Shown piece after piece: positions 46,501-57,469 of a DNA stretch of 64,000 nucleotides. The position numbers were made by a program, and so were the translations under genes. The notes beneath the pieces are model-generated. The model was not told the DNA's origin, made no database searches, and saw only the letters and a list, made by a program, of their open reading frames with translations. The DNA is from Hygrocybe punicea (lineage: Eukaryota; Basidiomycota; Agaricomycetes; Agaricales; Hygrophoraceae). The stretch covers positions 3,410,001-3,474,000 of the forward strand of contig OY744465.1 in the NCBI GenBank assembly GCA_963556145.1, given 5' to 3'. Position 1 is the first letter of the stretch. Each line of letters begins with the position of its first letter.

Positions 46501-48370
46501 GAAATTCCAGCAATAGTTCTTGTTGATAGATCTGACATACATTTGTTCAAGAATCTTTGTATTCAATTGCTACTGCTTCCAATAAAAGTCCAGTACGGCC
46601 AGATAATCTGTTATTGAATAAGCATTTGAAATATTGGAAGAAAATGGAGTCATGACTCAAAGACATCAGTATCATTACCCAATTGCAGCTGATATTATTA
46701 CTAGTTATCATCTAGGTTAGACAGTGTTGGGAATAGTGGCCGAATAGTCGCGGAAAGGATTAGTAATCCATATCACGTGACCCCAGAACTCAAACACACC
46801 CGTCCGATGAATAATGCTGAAGCGCAGCCTGTATTCTACTCACCCCAGGAAAATTCTAGTAGATTTAGCTAGTAGTATAAAAACCCTCTCAGAGAGAGGC
46901 AAATATAATTCATTCCACACATAAAATATCTTAGCAGTCAACAAACACTGCAAACTATATATTCCAATAGACAGAATCAGAATCAAACAGTGTACCAACA
47001 CTTGTTTGCGAGGATGTTTATTTGGCTGTTCAAGATGCAACCCAAGTTCAACAATCTGCCCATCAACCATCAACATAGTGTTACATGATTGACTATTAAG
47101 AGAGCCTTAAATACTGAAATGAGTTCTGATATTCATAACTGAATGGAGTTTAGGCTTGTGAACAGTAAGCTGTGTTTTAGCCCTTGTGAAAAGTCAAATA
47201 GAATTGCTGACTCTGAAAGTATTTGAGCATATGTTTCTATTCAGTTTGCATCAATCATAATTTCTTTGTAGCTTTACTAATTTTCAATTTACCACGGCTA
47301 AAAAATAGCTTCCAAAAAGAATTAACTTGATAGTGTCACATATATAATATTGATTGAGATATAAGCCAAAGTTGAAACTCTCACAATGAATCTTATAACT
47401 AACTACTTTCTCAACTTACAGCTTGAAGCCTTCTGTTCATCTAGACTCAAATTCTCCACCCCCTCCATTATTACTCAGCACTCAGTTGAAACTGAACACC
47501 TCTTAATCCTCCCCTCTCAACTTGCTCTTTTATTCCAACTCCCAGCTCAAGTTTGCAAGGAGTCCCTAGGGAATAGGTATGAAACTATCCAAGTGTAGAT
47601 TAGGATTCAAGCATATGGTAAATTGTTCTTTATTATTCATCAAGACAATGAAAAAAAGGTGTATTAGGCAATGGTGTACTAATCAAACTCCTTGAGGGCT
47701 CCTTGGAGTTTGAATACCCCTGGAGACTTGTTGAGCCTGAGGAATGAGTGGGAGAGTCTAACATACAGGGTTTGATTGTGAATATAAATATTTCAAAGAC
47801 CATAAAGATCACAGTAGAAATATTACTAAATTCTAAGTTATAGAAGAGGAATAATGGGGAGTCGCTGGGAACAGCTTAGATTAAATGTCAAGCAGAAGCA
47901 ATCTCAATCTGTGAATTGAAGTGTATGGTCAGCAATTTAATATCTATAATGGTTACTGAGATAAAGGCAAAAAAGTCGAAAAATCCTGAGTTTTTGGGGG
48001 AATGAAGGGGGACTCCCTGGGGAGTGAGAGGGGACTCCCTGGGGAATAGTTGAGATTAACAACTGACATGAAGCAGCATTACAGTTTGTTTTGAAGGGTA
48101 CACTCAGAATTTTAATGGCTATAATGTTTATTGAGATAAAGGCCAAAATGTCAAAAAATCCCGAGTTTTTGGGGGAATGAAGGGGGACTGCTTGGGGACT
48201 CTCTGGGGAGTCCCCCAAAACTAAATAAAGGCAAATCAGCCTAATTCTTGTCAATTCCCCAGAGAGTCCCCCTTTAGTCCCCCTTTAGTCCCCAGGAGTC
48301 CCCCTTCCAACTCGGTCCCCAGGGAGTCCCCAGGGACTCCAGGGGAAGTTGTGGTAGAGTGAAAAGTACT
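43522..48370. mobile_element. 4849-bp element with 1667-bp inverted arms
   Basis: Arms 43522-45188 and 46704-48370 are inverted copies: positions x and 91892-x correspond throughout, without a length difference. Small frames of 105, 70 and 78 residues occur at mirrored places with identical translations (43638-43955 and 47937-48254; 44294-44506 and 47386-47598; 44816-45052 and 46840-47076). The outer ends read AGTACTTTTCACTCTACC. AGTACT is itself a palindrome, so a duplication of AGTACT, GTAC or TA cannot be told apart from arm sequence. GGGGACTCCCTGG words recur many times near the outer ends. No transposase is recognised. It is a putative transposon or a recent palindromic duplication. Confidence 0.75.
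45189..45700 (+). repeat. Triplet-repeat and polypyrimidine segment in the inverted-repeat loop
   Basis: CAGCAA/CAGCGG triplets cover 45189-45400, followed by GTGAGTTTTTTTATAAATC through a TACTAAC-like branch site to TTCTAG (about 45434-45481), an intron-like spacer. A C/T-rich tract follows at 45600-45690. The order mirrors the minus strand of 2281-2990. The rest of the loop (45701-46703) shows nothing I recognise. Confidence 0.6.
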
Positions 48371-48545
48371 GGACTCATCCAAGACTTCAACACGGGCATA
48401 ACCACCATCCGAAAACTCATGACAACCGCCAAAACTCCCTCCTTCGTCTCTGAAGGCATCCTTAAAGAGGGCGAAGGTGCGATGATTAAAATTAGATTCC
48501 ACCACCAACCTTTCCAGGTAAACGTCACTCACGTTTCCTGCCACA
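48371..48545 (+). pseudogene. Orphan exon fragment
   Basis: GC-richer than its neighbours. It encodes about 49 residues (TGLIQDFNTGITTIRKLMTT ... MIKIRFHHQPFQ) and then GTAAACGTCACTC...CCACAG, the start and end of an intron-like piece only 29 nt long. Helitron helicase text starts directly after it. It looks like a captured or rearranged host-gene fragment. The family is not recognised. Confidence 0.4.
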
Positions 48546-50230
48546 GTTAGAAAATTCAGCCTGAACACTGAGCAAAAAAGGGCCTTTAGAATCATTGCAA
48601 GTCATGCTTCATCTTCCAGCACTGACCAGTTGAAAATGAATACTGCTGGAATGGCTGGCACTGGAAAATCACAAGTCATCAAAGCAGTTGTTGATTTATT
48701 TGACACCGCACATGAGTCTCACAGATTTGTTATTCTTGGTCCCACTGGTACATCTGCAGCTCTCCAAAATGGGTCCACTTATCACTACTTCTTGGGCATC
48801 AATCCAAACATGTCAAACAGAAATGAAGCAATGGGAATTGCACAGCTCAAAGGTAGATTAGAAGGAGTTGACTATATTTTCATTGATGAAGTCTTAATGT
48901 TGTCTTGTCATGATCTCTACAAAATCAGTGCTAGACTGGCTAAAGCTTTAAACATACATGACATGCCATTTGGTGGAATCAACATGATATTTGCTGGAGA
49001 CTTTGCTCAGTTACCCCCAGTTGGAGGTGCACCATTGTACAGTGGAACAGTTGGCACTCAGATCACATCAGTCTTGACAACACACTCTCAGGAAACTGCA
49101 ATTGGAAAAGCACTCTGGCATCAAGTGACCACAGTGGTGATTCTTAGAGAAAACATGAGACAGAGGACCCAAACAGCTGGGGATGCATTGTTCAGAACTG
49201 CCCTTGTCAACATGCGCTATGGCAAATGTACTGCACAAGACATTCAATTTTTGAGAACCAGAATCGCAGGCAAACATCCAGACCAGCCCAACATTGCCTC
49301 CAAAAATTTTAGAAATGTTCCTATCATATGTGGCATTCACTCACAAAAGGATCAAATCAATCTCCTTGGATGTGAAAGATTTGCTTCTGACACCAACCAG
49401 AACTTGACCAACTTCTACTCTATTGACAAGTGGGGAAAAGACAAGGAGTCTGGTGTGAGAAGCAAGTCACAATCCAAATCTAAAGCAGTACATCAATCCA
49501 GTGACATTGATTTTGATACACAAAGGGACATATGGAAAGTGCGACATGCTGCGACTGATAACTTTGCTGGGAAACTCTCATTGTGTCTTGGTATGCCTGT
49601 GATGCTTCATAATAATGATGCCACTGAACTCTGCATTACAAAAGGACAAGAAGGATTTGTTGTTGGCTGGCAGTCAATGAAAGCAAGTCATGGCAAAAGA
49701 GTACTTGACACTTTATTTGTTGAACTAGACCAACCTCCAAAGCTGGTCCAGATTCCAGGACTGCCTGACAATGTAGTGCCCATTGTAAAAAACACCAAGA
49801 CAATTCAGTGTGTATTTCCCAGTGACCTGAAGGAATCCATTGAGAGACAACAAGTCTGGGTACTTCCTAACTTTGCAATGACTGCTCATGCTGCTCAAGG
49901 AAAAACACGTCCATTCAATGTTGTGCATTTAAACAGTTGCTTCAACCACATGTCATATTATTCTTCATTGTCTAGAAGTGCTTCTGCTACTGGACCTGTA
50001 ATAATTCAAGGCTTTGACACTAAAGTGATCACTAGAGGTTGTTCTGGATATCTTAGACAAGAATTTAGAGAACTAGAATTGCTTGATGAGATTACCAGGA
50101 TCAGATATGAAGGAAAATTGCCTGATTACTTTCAAGCTGGTACACACTCTGTTATCCTCAGAAGTTTCAGCAGTGGAAGGGAATTCACTATGTTCCTGCC
50201 AAAACTGATAATGCTATTAAATGGTCACCA
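48546..50230 (+). pseudogene. Helitron Pif1-type helicase, copy 2
   Basis: Starts at RKFSLNTEQKRAFRIIA. Walker A is GMAGTGKSQVIK (intact, unlike copy 1). Walker B is IFIDEVLML (Ser to Leu against copy 1). FAGDFAQLPPVGG, AHAAQGKT and SYYSSLSRSAS are present. A frameshift near 50165 precedes the insertion at 50231; the helicase C-terminus resumes at 52746 (SPWQLVEKGKGKQKAAV appears out of its original context at about 52790). Confidence 0.85.
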
Positions 50231-50931
50231 TCAGCAAAACCCGGTTCGGGCCATAGCATTTGCCCAAATTCCATAGTAGGCATAGCAAAGTCATAGCAGC
50301 CATAGCAAACCTTTGATTACATAGCACTTGATAGCACTATGCAGCTCTGTGTGCCCACTACATATTCCTCTAAAAATCACACTGATACTACACAGGTCTC
50401 CAAATCCTAGGCTCAATACATCTCACATTCGAGTTCACGAAATTCTTGTAAGTCCTATCTTTGTTCATGTTTGGCACAGTTCACTTTTTTTCCGTTTTAT
50501 TTCGCGATGTTGCCCCCACTTTACCTTTCCCCACCGTTTTAGACCTTTGCTATAAACTTGGGTCCAAATCCTACTTTCTCTCCCTCTTCCACGCTCTACC
50601 CCTCTCTAAAGGTGTCCGCAGGAGACTGTCCATATTCGGCAACAATGACCCAGTCCTCCCCCCTCCCCCACCCTCGGCGGATCTGTGAGCCCTCAAAGTT
50701 TACGCAAGCAGTTGGCGACGCACCTTGCAAAGCTCCGGATCAACCTCAGACGACGACTTTTCCAAATCCCTTCCGCTTCCATGCCGGAGATTCGCATTAT
50801 CCTGCCTCTCCAGCGATTCCTCGCTCAGCTCCCCACCCTTCTTCCCTTACAACAACAACAACAACACTGGCTCGCTAATCACGCGCAGCCGGTCCGCACC
50901 ATCCCTACGATCTTCACCGCACGACTTGCAA

Positions 50932-51641
50932 ATGGCAACATCTCGTAACCGCGCACCCGTCCTCCGCGTGTTCGTCCCATGCTTGGAGCTCACCGAGCAT
51001 GCCATCTTAGAGTGTGAGGAGCAGCTCCTGGACGCCGGTCTGTGGGACACCTTTCCACCGGGGACCTCATCTGCAACCTCGGATTTCTCCCACCCCCTTC
51101 CTCTCAGTCCTCCGACAATCTGACCGAGCCAGGACAGTGGAAGACGTGCCAGCAACAGCAACAACAACATGGGTGGTGGAGACGGTGGCTCGTCTTCAAC
51201 GGGTACGGCCTCGTGCCATTCTCCCCACCCGAACCACCTCCCTTCGAAGAACCATTGACACTCCCCTCTCCATTCTACTATGCCCACGTTCTCCTGTTAT
51301 CCGCGAACCCGCGATACACCCTTCGCATTCCTGCCGCCTACCAGTGCGGCGGCAGCGGCAGCGGTGTCCCCCGGCTAACCCTTGCACACGCCTCAACAAA
51401 AATCTACAGTCCAAACTCCTCCACCAGGTATGCGTTGGTGAAAAAGTACGTGTGGACCAGGCAGGTGTACAGGTATCGCCGTGAGGCCGGGTTGGGCGTG
51501 GGATGGATGGGGGAATGGATATTGGAGGGTGAGGGCACGAGAGAGGGGGGGCAGGTCTTGTTGGACTGTTTTGGTGGATCCGAGATGCGGAGGGAATGGG
51601 AGCTCATGCGGGAGAAGAGTGGTGGGGTCGTATTTGGTTAA
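50932..51641 (+). pseudogene. Captured gene fragment of a conserved fungal protein of unknown function
   Basis: Starts MATSRNRAPVLRVFVPCLEL and reads [13 protein letters not shown] one-base loss near 51042 moves the continuation [14 protein letters not shown] into another frame, which then stays open: [70 protein letters not shown] and [12 protein letters not shown]. This segment has the look of a conserved protein found across agaricomycetes. The frame ends at TAA 51641. No clear introns are visible in the fragment. Confidence 0.6.
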
Positions 51642-51695
51642 GGTGAGGAGGCTTTGCTTTTTTTTACTGCCGGGTACTCGGATTACTCAAGTAGT

Positions 51696-52463
51696 ATGCC
51701 TGGCACCGTCCCGAGTCCTCCTGCGAGCATTCCAGAGGAGCCACCAGCACAGGGCCAGGGCCACCCGCATACTCAGGCGGTTGCCGTAAAACTCCAGGGC
51801 GGGAGTGATCCGACAAGCCAATACACAGGTTGCATCCCCCCAGCGCTGCTCTTCTCTAGCACAGGTTCAACGCCTGTGAGCATGCCGACGACGTCCCGCG
51901 TGCCCTCTCCCGCAGCCCACTCTTCCACCCAAGATGCAAACATGCACACATGCACATCCGCCATCTGGGACTTCGCGGGCAAGCACCACACTGTCTCGTC
52001 CTGTGTCCTCCTGAACAAGCCTTTCCGCTGCCCTAAGCCAAACTGCAGCAAGAGCTACAAGCAAGCGAACGGCCCCATTTTACCGTAATTACCCGCTGCC
52101 AGTGGGCACAGTGACGGTACGGAAGGGAACATGGATGCGACTGGGTTCACAGAGCACGAGCTGCGAGAGGTGGCGCGCGAGGTGGAATGCCGGTTGCGCC
52201 CATTTGCTTGCGGCGTAGGTGACTGTCAGCGACGGTACAAGAATATGAACGGATTGTGGTACCATTATCAGCATTCGAGCGAACATGGCGCTCACAGGCT
52301 TGCCCTGCTTGCGAGCGGATTGCACGACTGTCTGAGTGGGGGAAAGAGTGGTGTCCCGGTTGGGGGGAGCACGCAGAGTTCCCAGCATGCGAGCAGGCAG
52401 GGAAGTCACGATCATATGGGGTGGAAGGTTGTTACTGTTTCGGCGCTCAATACGATGCTATAG
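51696..52463 (+). pseudogene. Captured SFP1-like C2H2 zinc-finger gene fragment
   Basis: One frame with a single stop at 52086. It has AIWDFAGKHHTV, then FRCPKPNCSKSYKQANG (first finger, cysteines C-x4-C present but the histidine half LKYH..H lost), then ELREVAREVECRLRPFACGV with GDCQRRYKNMNGLWYHYQHS (second split finger complete) and LALLASGLHDCL. This is the split-finger architecture of the SFP1 family, which regulates ribosome biogenesis and growth genes in yeasts. A deletion and a stop make this copy non-functional as a factor. It lies directly behind the other captured fragment. Confidence 0.75.
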
Positions 52464-52745
52464 TATCTGTTGTCGCTATACAAATCTATTACCTTTTTGA
52501 GTTTTCAACATTGCTGAATGTGAGAAAGTATCAATGAACCAGCAGTGGTATGGCAGGGATTCCAGTACATTCTGGGCCATCTATAAAGTACTCTATAGAG
52601 GCCAGCCAAACTATGTAGTAATTCATAGGAGCGTGCAAAGCTAGGTAGTGCTGTAAATTATAAGACCTTGCTATGGCTGCTATAGGTGCTATGACATCTA
52701 TGGAATTGCTATATATGGCTTGGTAGCGGAACCGGGTTTTGCTGA

Positions 52746-53802
52746 TGACCAACTGATCCATTGCTATTGGCTCATACCATCCATGATAGCCCATGGCAAT
52801 TGGTTGAAAAAGGCAAAGGAAAACAGAAAGCAGCTGTAATTGCAACTTTATTTGTTCCAGCAAAACGCTCAGTTGCTATTGGTTCAACCCAAAAACATTT
52901 ACTTGACACAAACAATGAACCAGTAGCTAAAAGGCCTCGGATCACCAAAGGGAGGCAATGTCAACAAAGGATCCACAAGCAAGCAACAGATCATTAACTC
53001 CCCAGCTGGACTTATCTGGGACAGAAATGACTACAGCTGTGCATATGACTCATTGTTGGTGATTCTGTTCAATCTGTGGAAAGACAATCATGCAGAGTGG
53101 TCCACAGTATTCACAAAGATGAATGAACATTTGAGCACATTGTCTCATGGTATTTCTGAGGTGTTGCACAAGCAGATGGCATTTGAACAGCTAAGAGATC
53201 ACCTTAGAACTACACTGCATAACATGAATCCTACAGACTTTCCTAGAGGCACTGTGGGCATCAGTGTTGCAAATCTGGCTATGGAGTTATTTAAAGTCAA
53301 TGACATTGTAGCCTCTTCTCAACATGAATGTTCTCAATGTGACTTTGCAGAAGAACCCATTGATGACAGACTAGGCTATGTGTTACATGCTGATGACACC
53401 ATTAAACAGTCTACCATGAATTGGGTTGATACCTTGTCACAGAAAACCAATAGAAGATGTCCTGATTGCAACAGCAGAATGAATCAACTTGTATTTTATA
53501 ATGAAGCACCACATATTCTTATTCTAGAGTATCCATTCAAAAATATTGAAACCAGTCATAGACTAGAATTTGTTTCAGAGACTGGCACAAAGACATTAGC
53601 ACTTAGAGGCATTGTATATCATGGTCAATATCATTTCACATCACGTATTATTACTGCACAGAAACAAGTATGGTATCATGATGGAATGATTACAGGCAAC
53701 TCTTGTTCCAGAGACACTGACCTTACACAACTTTCAGACCATGATATCAGACACTGTAAAAAGAGGAACCTTGTACTAGCCATTTATGCTCAGAGTCTTT
53801 GA
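52746..53802 (+). pseudogene. Helitron helicase tail and cysteine-protease-like domain, copy 2
   Basis: After the TIR element the linker (AKRSVAIGSTQKHLLDTNNE, KRPRITK) continues. A net +4-base change at about 52950 shifts the frame. From about 52960 a clean frame runs to 53802: LIWDRNDYSCAYDSLLVIL, SQHECSQCDF, CPDCNSRMNQLVFYNEAPHI, LRGIVYHGQYHFTSRI, VWYHDGMITG and a C-terminal LAIYAQSL. Cys in YSCAYDS, His in YHGQYHF and Asp in YHDG are candidates for a catalytic triad. CxxC pairs may bind zinc, as in USP fingers. Confidence 0.7.
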
Positions 53803-54258
53803 GCATCCTCCTTGAGGTCAAGCACGGCTTTCTTCATGTGGTAATCTGTTGTGTAGCATTCAAGGTCATGGAGAAGTAGGGTTGAGCAAATGTGAGTTAA
53901 TTGTCAGCACACTGTTTGGAGGGCAGTTGTGTTTGGCAGTTGACCTGTTGCTCCCTGAGCAATTGCTTCATGGCTGAGAGTGTTGCATGATGGTGCAACA
54001 CAGGGGAGATGGCAGGTAGAGAGGAGGTTGATGAAGACTTAAGACACTCTATGTAGTTTTTTTTTACATGTTACAGAGGTGGGAGGTGGGCTTATTAGAA
54101 TAATATGCAATATGCAATATGTAACACATGCTATGTATCTTATGCCACATGTAACATGATTTATGCAATTTAATCTTATTGCTGAAATCAGCAAAGAAGT
54201 GGGGAGGAGAAAAAAAGAATTCGTTCATGCCATGCGCAGCACTGGCCCACTAAACAAG

Positions 54259-55824
54259 TTGTTCCCTTTTGCCTTTTGTCTTCTTTTGGACATCGTTGTT
54301 TATGCTTGTCCTTGTTTCCTCTTTATCCTTTCTTCTAGAACAATCCAGACCGACCATGGACATATCCCACGTGACCTTGCTGTACCCAAATAGTCTCCTT
54401 GCCGACAGACATCATCGCTGTTGTCTTTTCCCTTGCCCTGACATATTGTTTACTTTGTCCCACAACAAACCAAAACACAATGGCTGTACTCCCAACACAG
54501 CTAATTACTGTAATCATCATTGGCAGCATTGCCATCACTTTCCTTATCAGTTTTTACCTTGTTATGATCTATCTTTGGCATCGATACCAAAACCCTTCTG
54601 CCATTGATACTTCCAACTTCCACCTCGACAATATCTCACCACATAATTGACAATTGCCATACCTGGATATTTGGTTTCCACTTTCATATTCCGTACCTAC
54701 CATTATCCTCCCTGATGATCCGACGACATTCCTCACCTGCTTGTGCACTCTGAACAATCCTCGATCACACAACATGTCACTGTTCCCTCCAATCCAACCA
54801 TCGCCAAAGCACATACCTTCAGACTTTGACCACAGACCATACGATTTCCCAATACAGTGAACCGACCCCTATTGTGTATTGTTCACATGACATCGCTTCA
54901 ATGCAGTGCCCGACATCTTATTCCCACAGCTTGTCACTCGTGCCATGACTCGAAACCTGGACCCACATTCATTTATCCTTTTCCATCCATAACCTTGATA
55001 CCTCCCACACTCGTTTACAACAATACCCTTTCTTGGACAATTACCGACATCAGGTGGACCACATTTTTCCATACACAGGACAAGACATCACCCCTCGATA
55101 CGTCATTGACACAAACATCATCATCCAGTACAGCTTATGCTGTTTGCATGTCTGACCTTGACTAGCCCACTGTCTTAGTTGGTTTTCCCTCCATACATTC
55201 CTTTGTTTTCTTTCATACCAACCTTGCTGCTATATTCACACTACCTCAAGACACTCCCTTCACCAATCCCACACTGGAAAATACCCCTCTTCAACCCAAC
55301 CGTGCATCACACTTGCCAGACTGCACATTTGCTCATTACAGCAAGTGTAGACCCCGAATAGGCAATTCTGCACATCACATGATCTGATGACAAATCATCC
55401 GAGTCATCCGGACCTCTTCTATCCTTAATGACACTTGGGCCTCCAGTTGGATTGCGAGAACATCGACATGAGGATGCCTCATGTACGCCTCATGATGAAC
55501 ATATGGTGTAGTTGGACATGTTGTAGCTTCATGGTTGTATTCCCATTTACCTCCCCTCAAGATCAGTCACTATATCTACTGTTCTTGTTGTTGGTTCGGA
55601 CTTTTTCTTCTTTCTTTTCCTTACATTTAGTCTGGTTCTTGGGGCAGACTCATCTTGTTTTGGGTAACCCCCACAGCTCGCAATGACATTAGACCTTGAC
55701 CCCCCTCTTAGCGGTGTTGTCTTAGCTGTAAGCAACAATGAAAACTGCTCTTCTCTCCTCTGGAAACTGCCTCCCAGTTAAGTTGATTGTTGCCAGAGTC
55801 CACTGCAGAAGCAATCTGTAACAG
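54259..55824 (+). repeat. Dispersed repeat R1, copy B, between two Helitron 3' ends
   Basis: Matches 34418-36297 without the MITE. The small membrane frame is 54480-54650 (MAVLPTQLIT, IIIGSIAITFLISFYLVMIY, 56 residues). The left border is the Helitron end at 54258 and the right border is the shortened second end; both junctions carry an identical GCGCAGCACTGGCCCACTAA... block. Confidence 0.85.
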
Positions 55825-55848
55825 CGCAGCACTGGCCCACTAAACAAG

Positions 55849-57387
55849 TTATGAATTGAACAGATGAATGATGCATTGGAGCAGTTGAAGGTGGCTTTGG
55901 GTAGAAAATCTCTCATTATGTGTAAAAAGGTCTGGATTACTTTCATAATTTGGAGACATTAACTTACAGCTGTTTGCATAAAGCATGACAGTAACTGGGC
56001 TTTTTTGAATCAATTGAGAAATGTGGACTTAGTAGAATTTTCAATGCTGTTTTGTGTTTCTCATGAAGTACTGCATGGAATAATATGGTTATAGAGGGAA
56101 AGTTGTACTATTTTTGAAGGGCTATGAGGCCCTGTAATTACATTTGGACAATATTCACTGTGTAGTAAGTTGTGGATGAAATAAAAGATGAACTAGTACT
56201 TTTTGACACCCAAAACGATATTGTCAAATTATGGCATCAAATGGACTCCTATGAAGAAGATTGTAGGGAGAAAGTTGTTCATTTTTTTATGGGCTGGAAG
56301 TACATATACCGTGTTTTTCTTTATTTTTGTCTTTTCAGCCAATATTACATCAGTACCATCTTTGCCTGCATTGGACTTAAAATACCACAAGAATCATAAT
56401 TATGGGCTGAAAAGACAAAAATAAAGAAAAAACACGGTATATGTACTTCCAGCCCATAAAAAAATGAACAACTTTCTCCCTACAATCTTCTTCATAGGAG
56501 TCCATTTGATGCCATAATTTGACAATATCGTTTTGGGTGTCAAAAAGTACTAGTTCATCTTTTATTTCATCCACAACTTACTACACAGTGAATATTGTCC
56601 AAATGTAATTACAGGGCCTCATAGCCCTTCAAAAATAGTACAACTTTCCCTCTATAACCATATTATTCCATGCAGTACTTCATGAGAAACACAAAACAGC
56701 ATTGAAAATTCTACTAAGTCCACATTTCTCAATTGATTCAAAAAAGCCCAGTTACTGTCATGCTTTATGCAAACAGCTGTAATTATTTTACATGAGATTC
56801 AGAATTCAAAAGGCACTAAACAATCCACAAGGGTGTGGAGTCAGATTCACATACTGAATGGCAAAATTTCAACAATTGTTGCCAGCTACAATCATTCTCA
56901 TGAAGCAAGGCAGTGACTGGGCTACACTAACTCTACATCCTATTACTCAAAGTGACCTTCAGATGCCTGCAGATATTACTGAGGCAAATAAAATTGGGAA
57001 AAAATCTTATAAGCTGCTATGGTTCTGGAGAATTGGAGAGCAGGATGGTGATGAATCAAGTGAATACATAAAAGTCTGTGGATGCATATCTGCTTGTTCA
57101 ACTCAGTTGATAATAATAGTGTCTCTAGTTTACAGGTCAATTGGTTATGAAGCAGTACAACATTTCATCAGTGAAATGAAGGGGTTATTCAACTTCACCA
57201 TGAAGTGAAATGGGCAATTAATTACTTTAAATTCCACAAGGAGAAGTGGGAAATTTGGGCAATGGAGGAAGAAATGGGTGGTGATGAGTCACTACACAAC
57301 TATGCTCCCAAGCAGACCCAGACCTGGGACAGGTTAGAGCCAAGAGCACATGATCTATTTTATTCAAATTTGGGAAATGATCTGTAG
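55849..57387 (+). pseudogene. Remnant resembling the C-terminus of KDZ-transposon-associated proteins
   Basis: Before a foldback insertion: MNDALEQLKVALGRKSLIM (55861-55920). After it: SDLQMPADITEANKIGKKS, LLWFWRIGEQDGDES, then a GT-AG intron-like gap at about 57073-57137, and HHEVKWAINYFKFHKEKWE with PKQTQTWDRLEPRAHDLF ending at 57387. Stops are present. The order and spacing recall a recurrent large hypothetical protein of agaricomycete KDZ elements; this is from memory of the family's style, so confidence is moderate. Confidence 0.45.
55964..56782. repeat. Foldback element with ~378-bp arms
   Basis: Arms 55964-56341 and 56404-56782 are inverted copies, nearly identical apart from a one-base T-run difference near the loop. 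The loop is about 62 bp. No target duplication is visible. It interrupts the decayed gene at 55849-57387. A diverged relative lies at 15040-15800. Confidence 0.85.
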
Positions 57388-57469
57388 TAGGAGTACAAAC
57401 AAGATGTATTATTGGTCTTAACTTGACACTCAGGTTGGAATGTACAACCAGTCTGAATTGTAATTGTTG

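Larger units (their letters stand above)
50231..52745 (+). mobile_element. 2515-bp TIR element carrying host-gene fragments
   Basis: Ends TCAGCAAAACCCGGTTC and the inverted GAACCGGGTTTTGCTGA (17 bp, perfect). Subterminal CATAGCA/TGCTATG words repeat many times at both ends (50250-50340 and 52660-52720). The flanks read TCACCA on the left and TGACCA on the right; the undisturbed site in copy 1 reads GGTCACCAACTG, so there is a short duplication with one mismatch. The interior is GC-rich and holds two gene fragments in the plus orientation. No transposase is inside. Confidence 0.85.
48546..55848 (+). mobile_element. Autonomous-type Helitron, copy 2, with doubled 3' end
   Basis: Similarity to copy 1 starts inside the helicase (at its equivalent near 11840), so the replication domain is missing. 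A 2.5-kb element splits the helicase C-terminus at 50231-52745. The normal 3' end is at 54258, followed by repeat R1 (54259-55824) and a second, shortened 3' end CGCAGCACTGGCCC...AACAAG at 55825-55848. Beyond it lies a decayed gene remnant. Confidence 0.82.

Noticed and set aside
43638..48254. Paired frames of 105, 70 and 78 residues in the inverted arms
   Set aside because: Their identity reflects duplication of DNA, not selection. They contain low-complexity text translated from the GGGGACTCC repeats and show no family signature.
50231..52745. Functional SFP1-like transcription factor gene
   Set aside because: The first finger has lost its histidine half, an in-frame stop lies at 52086, and the neighbouring fragment has a frameshift.
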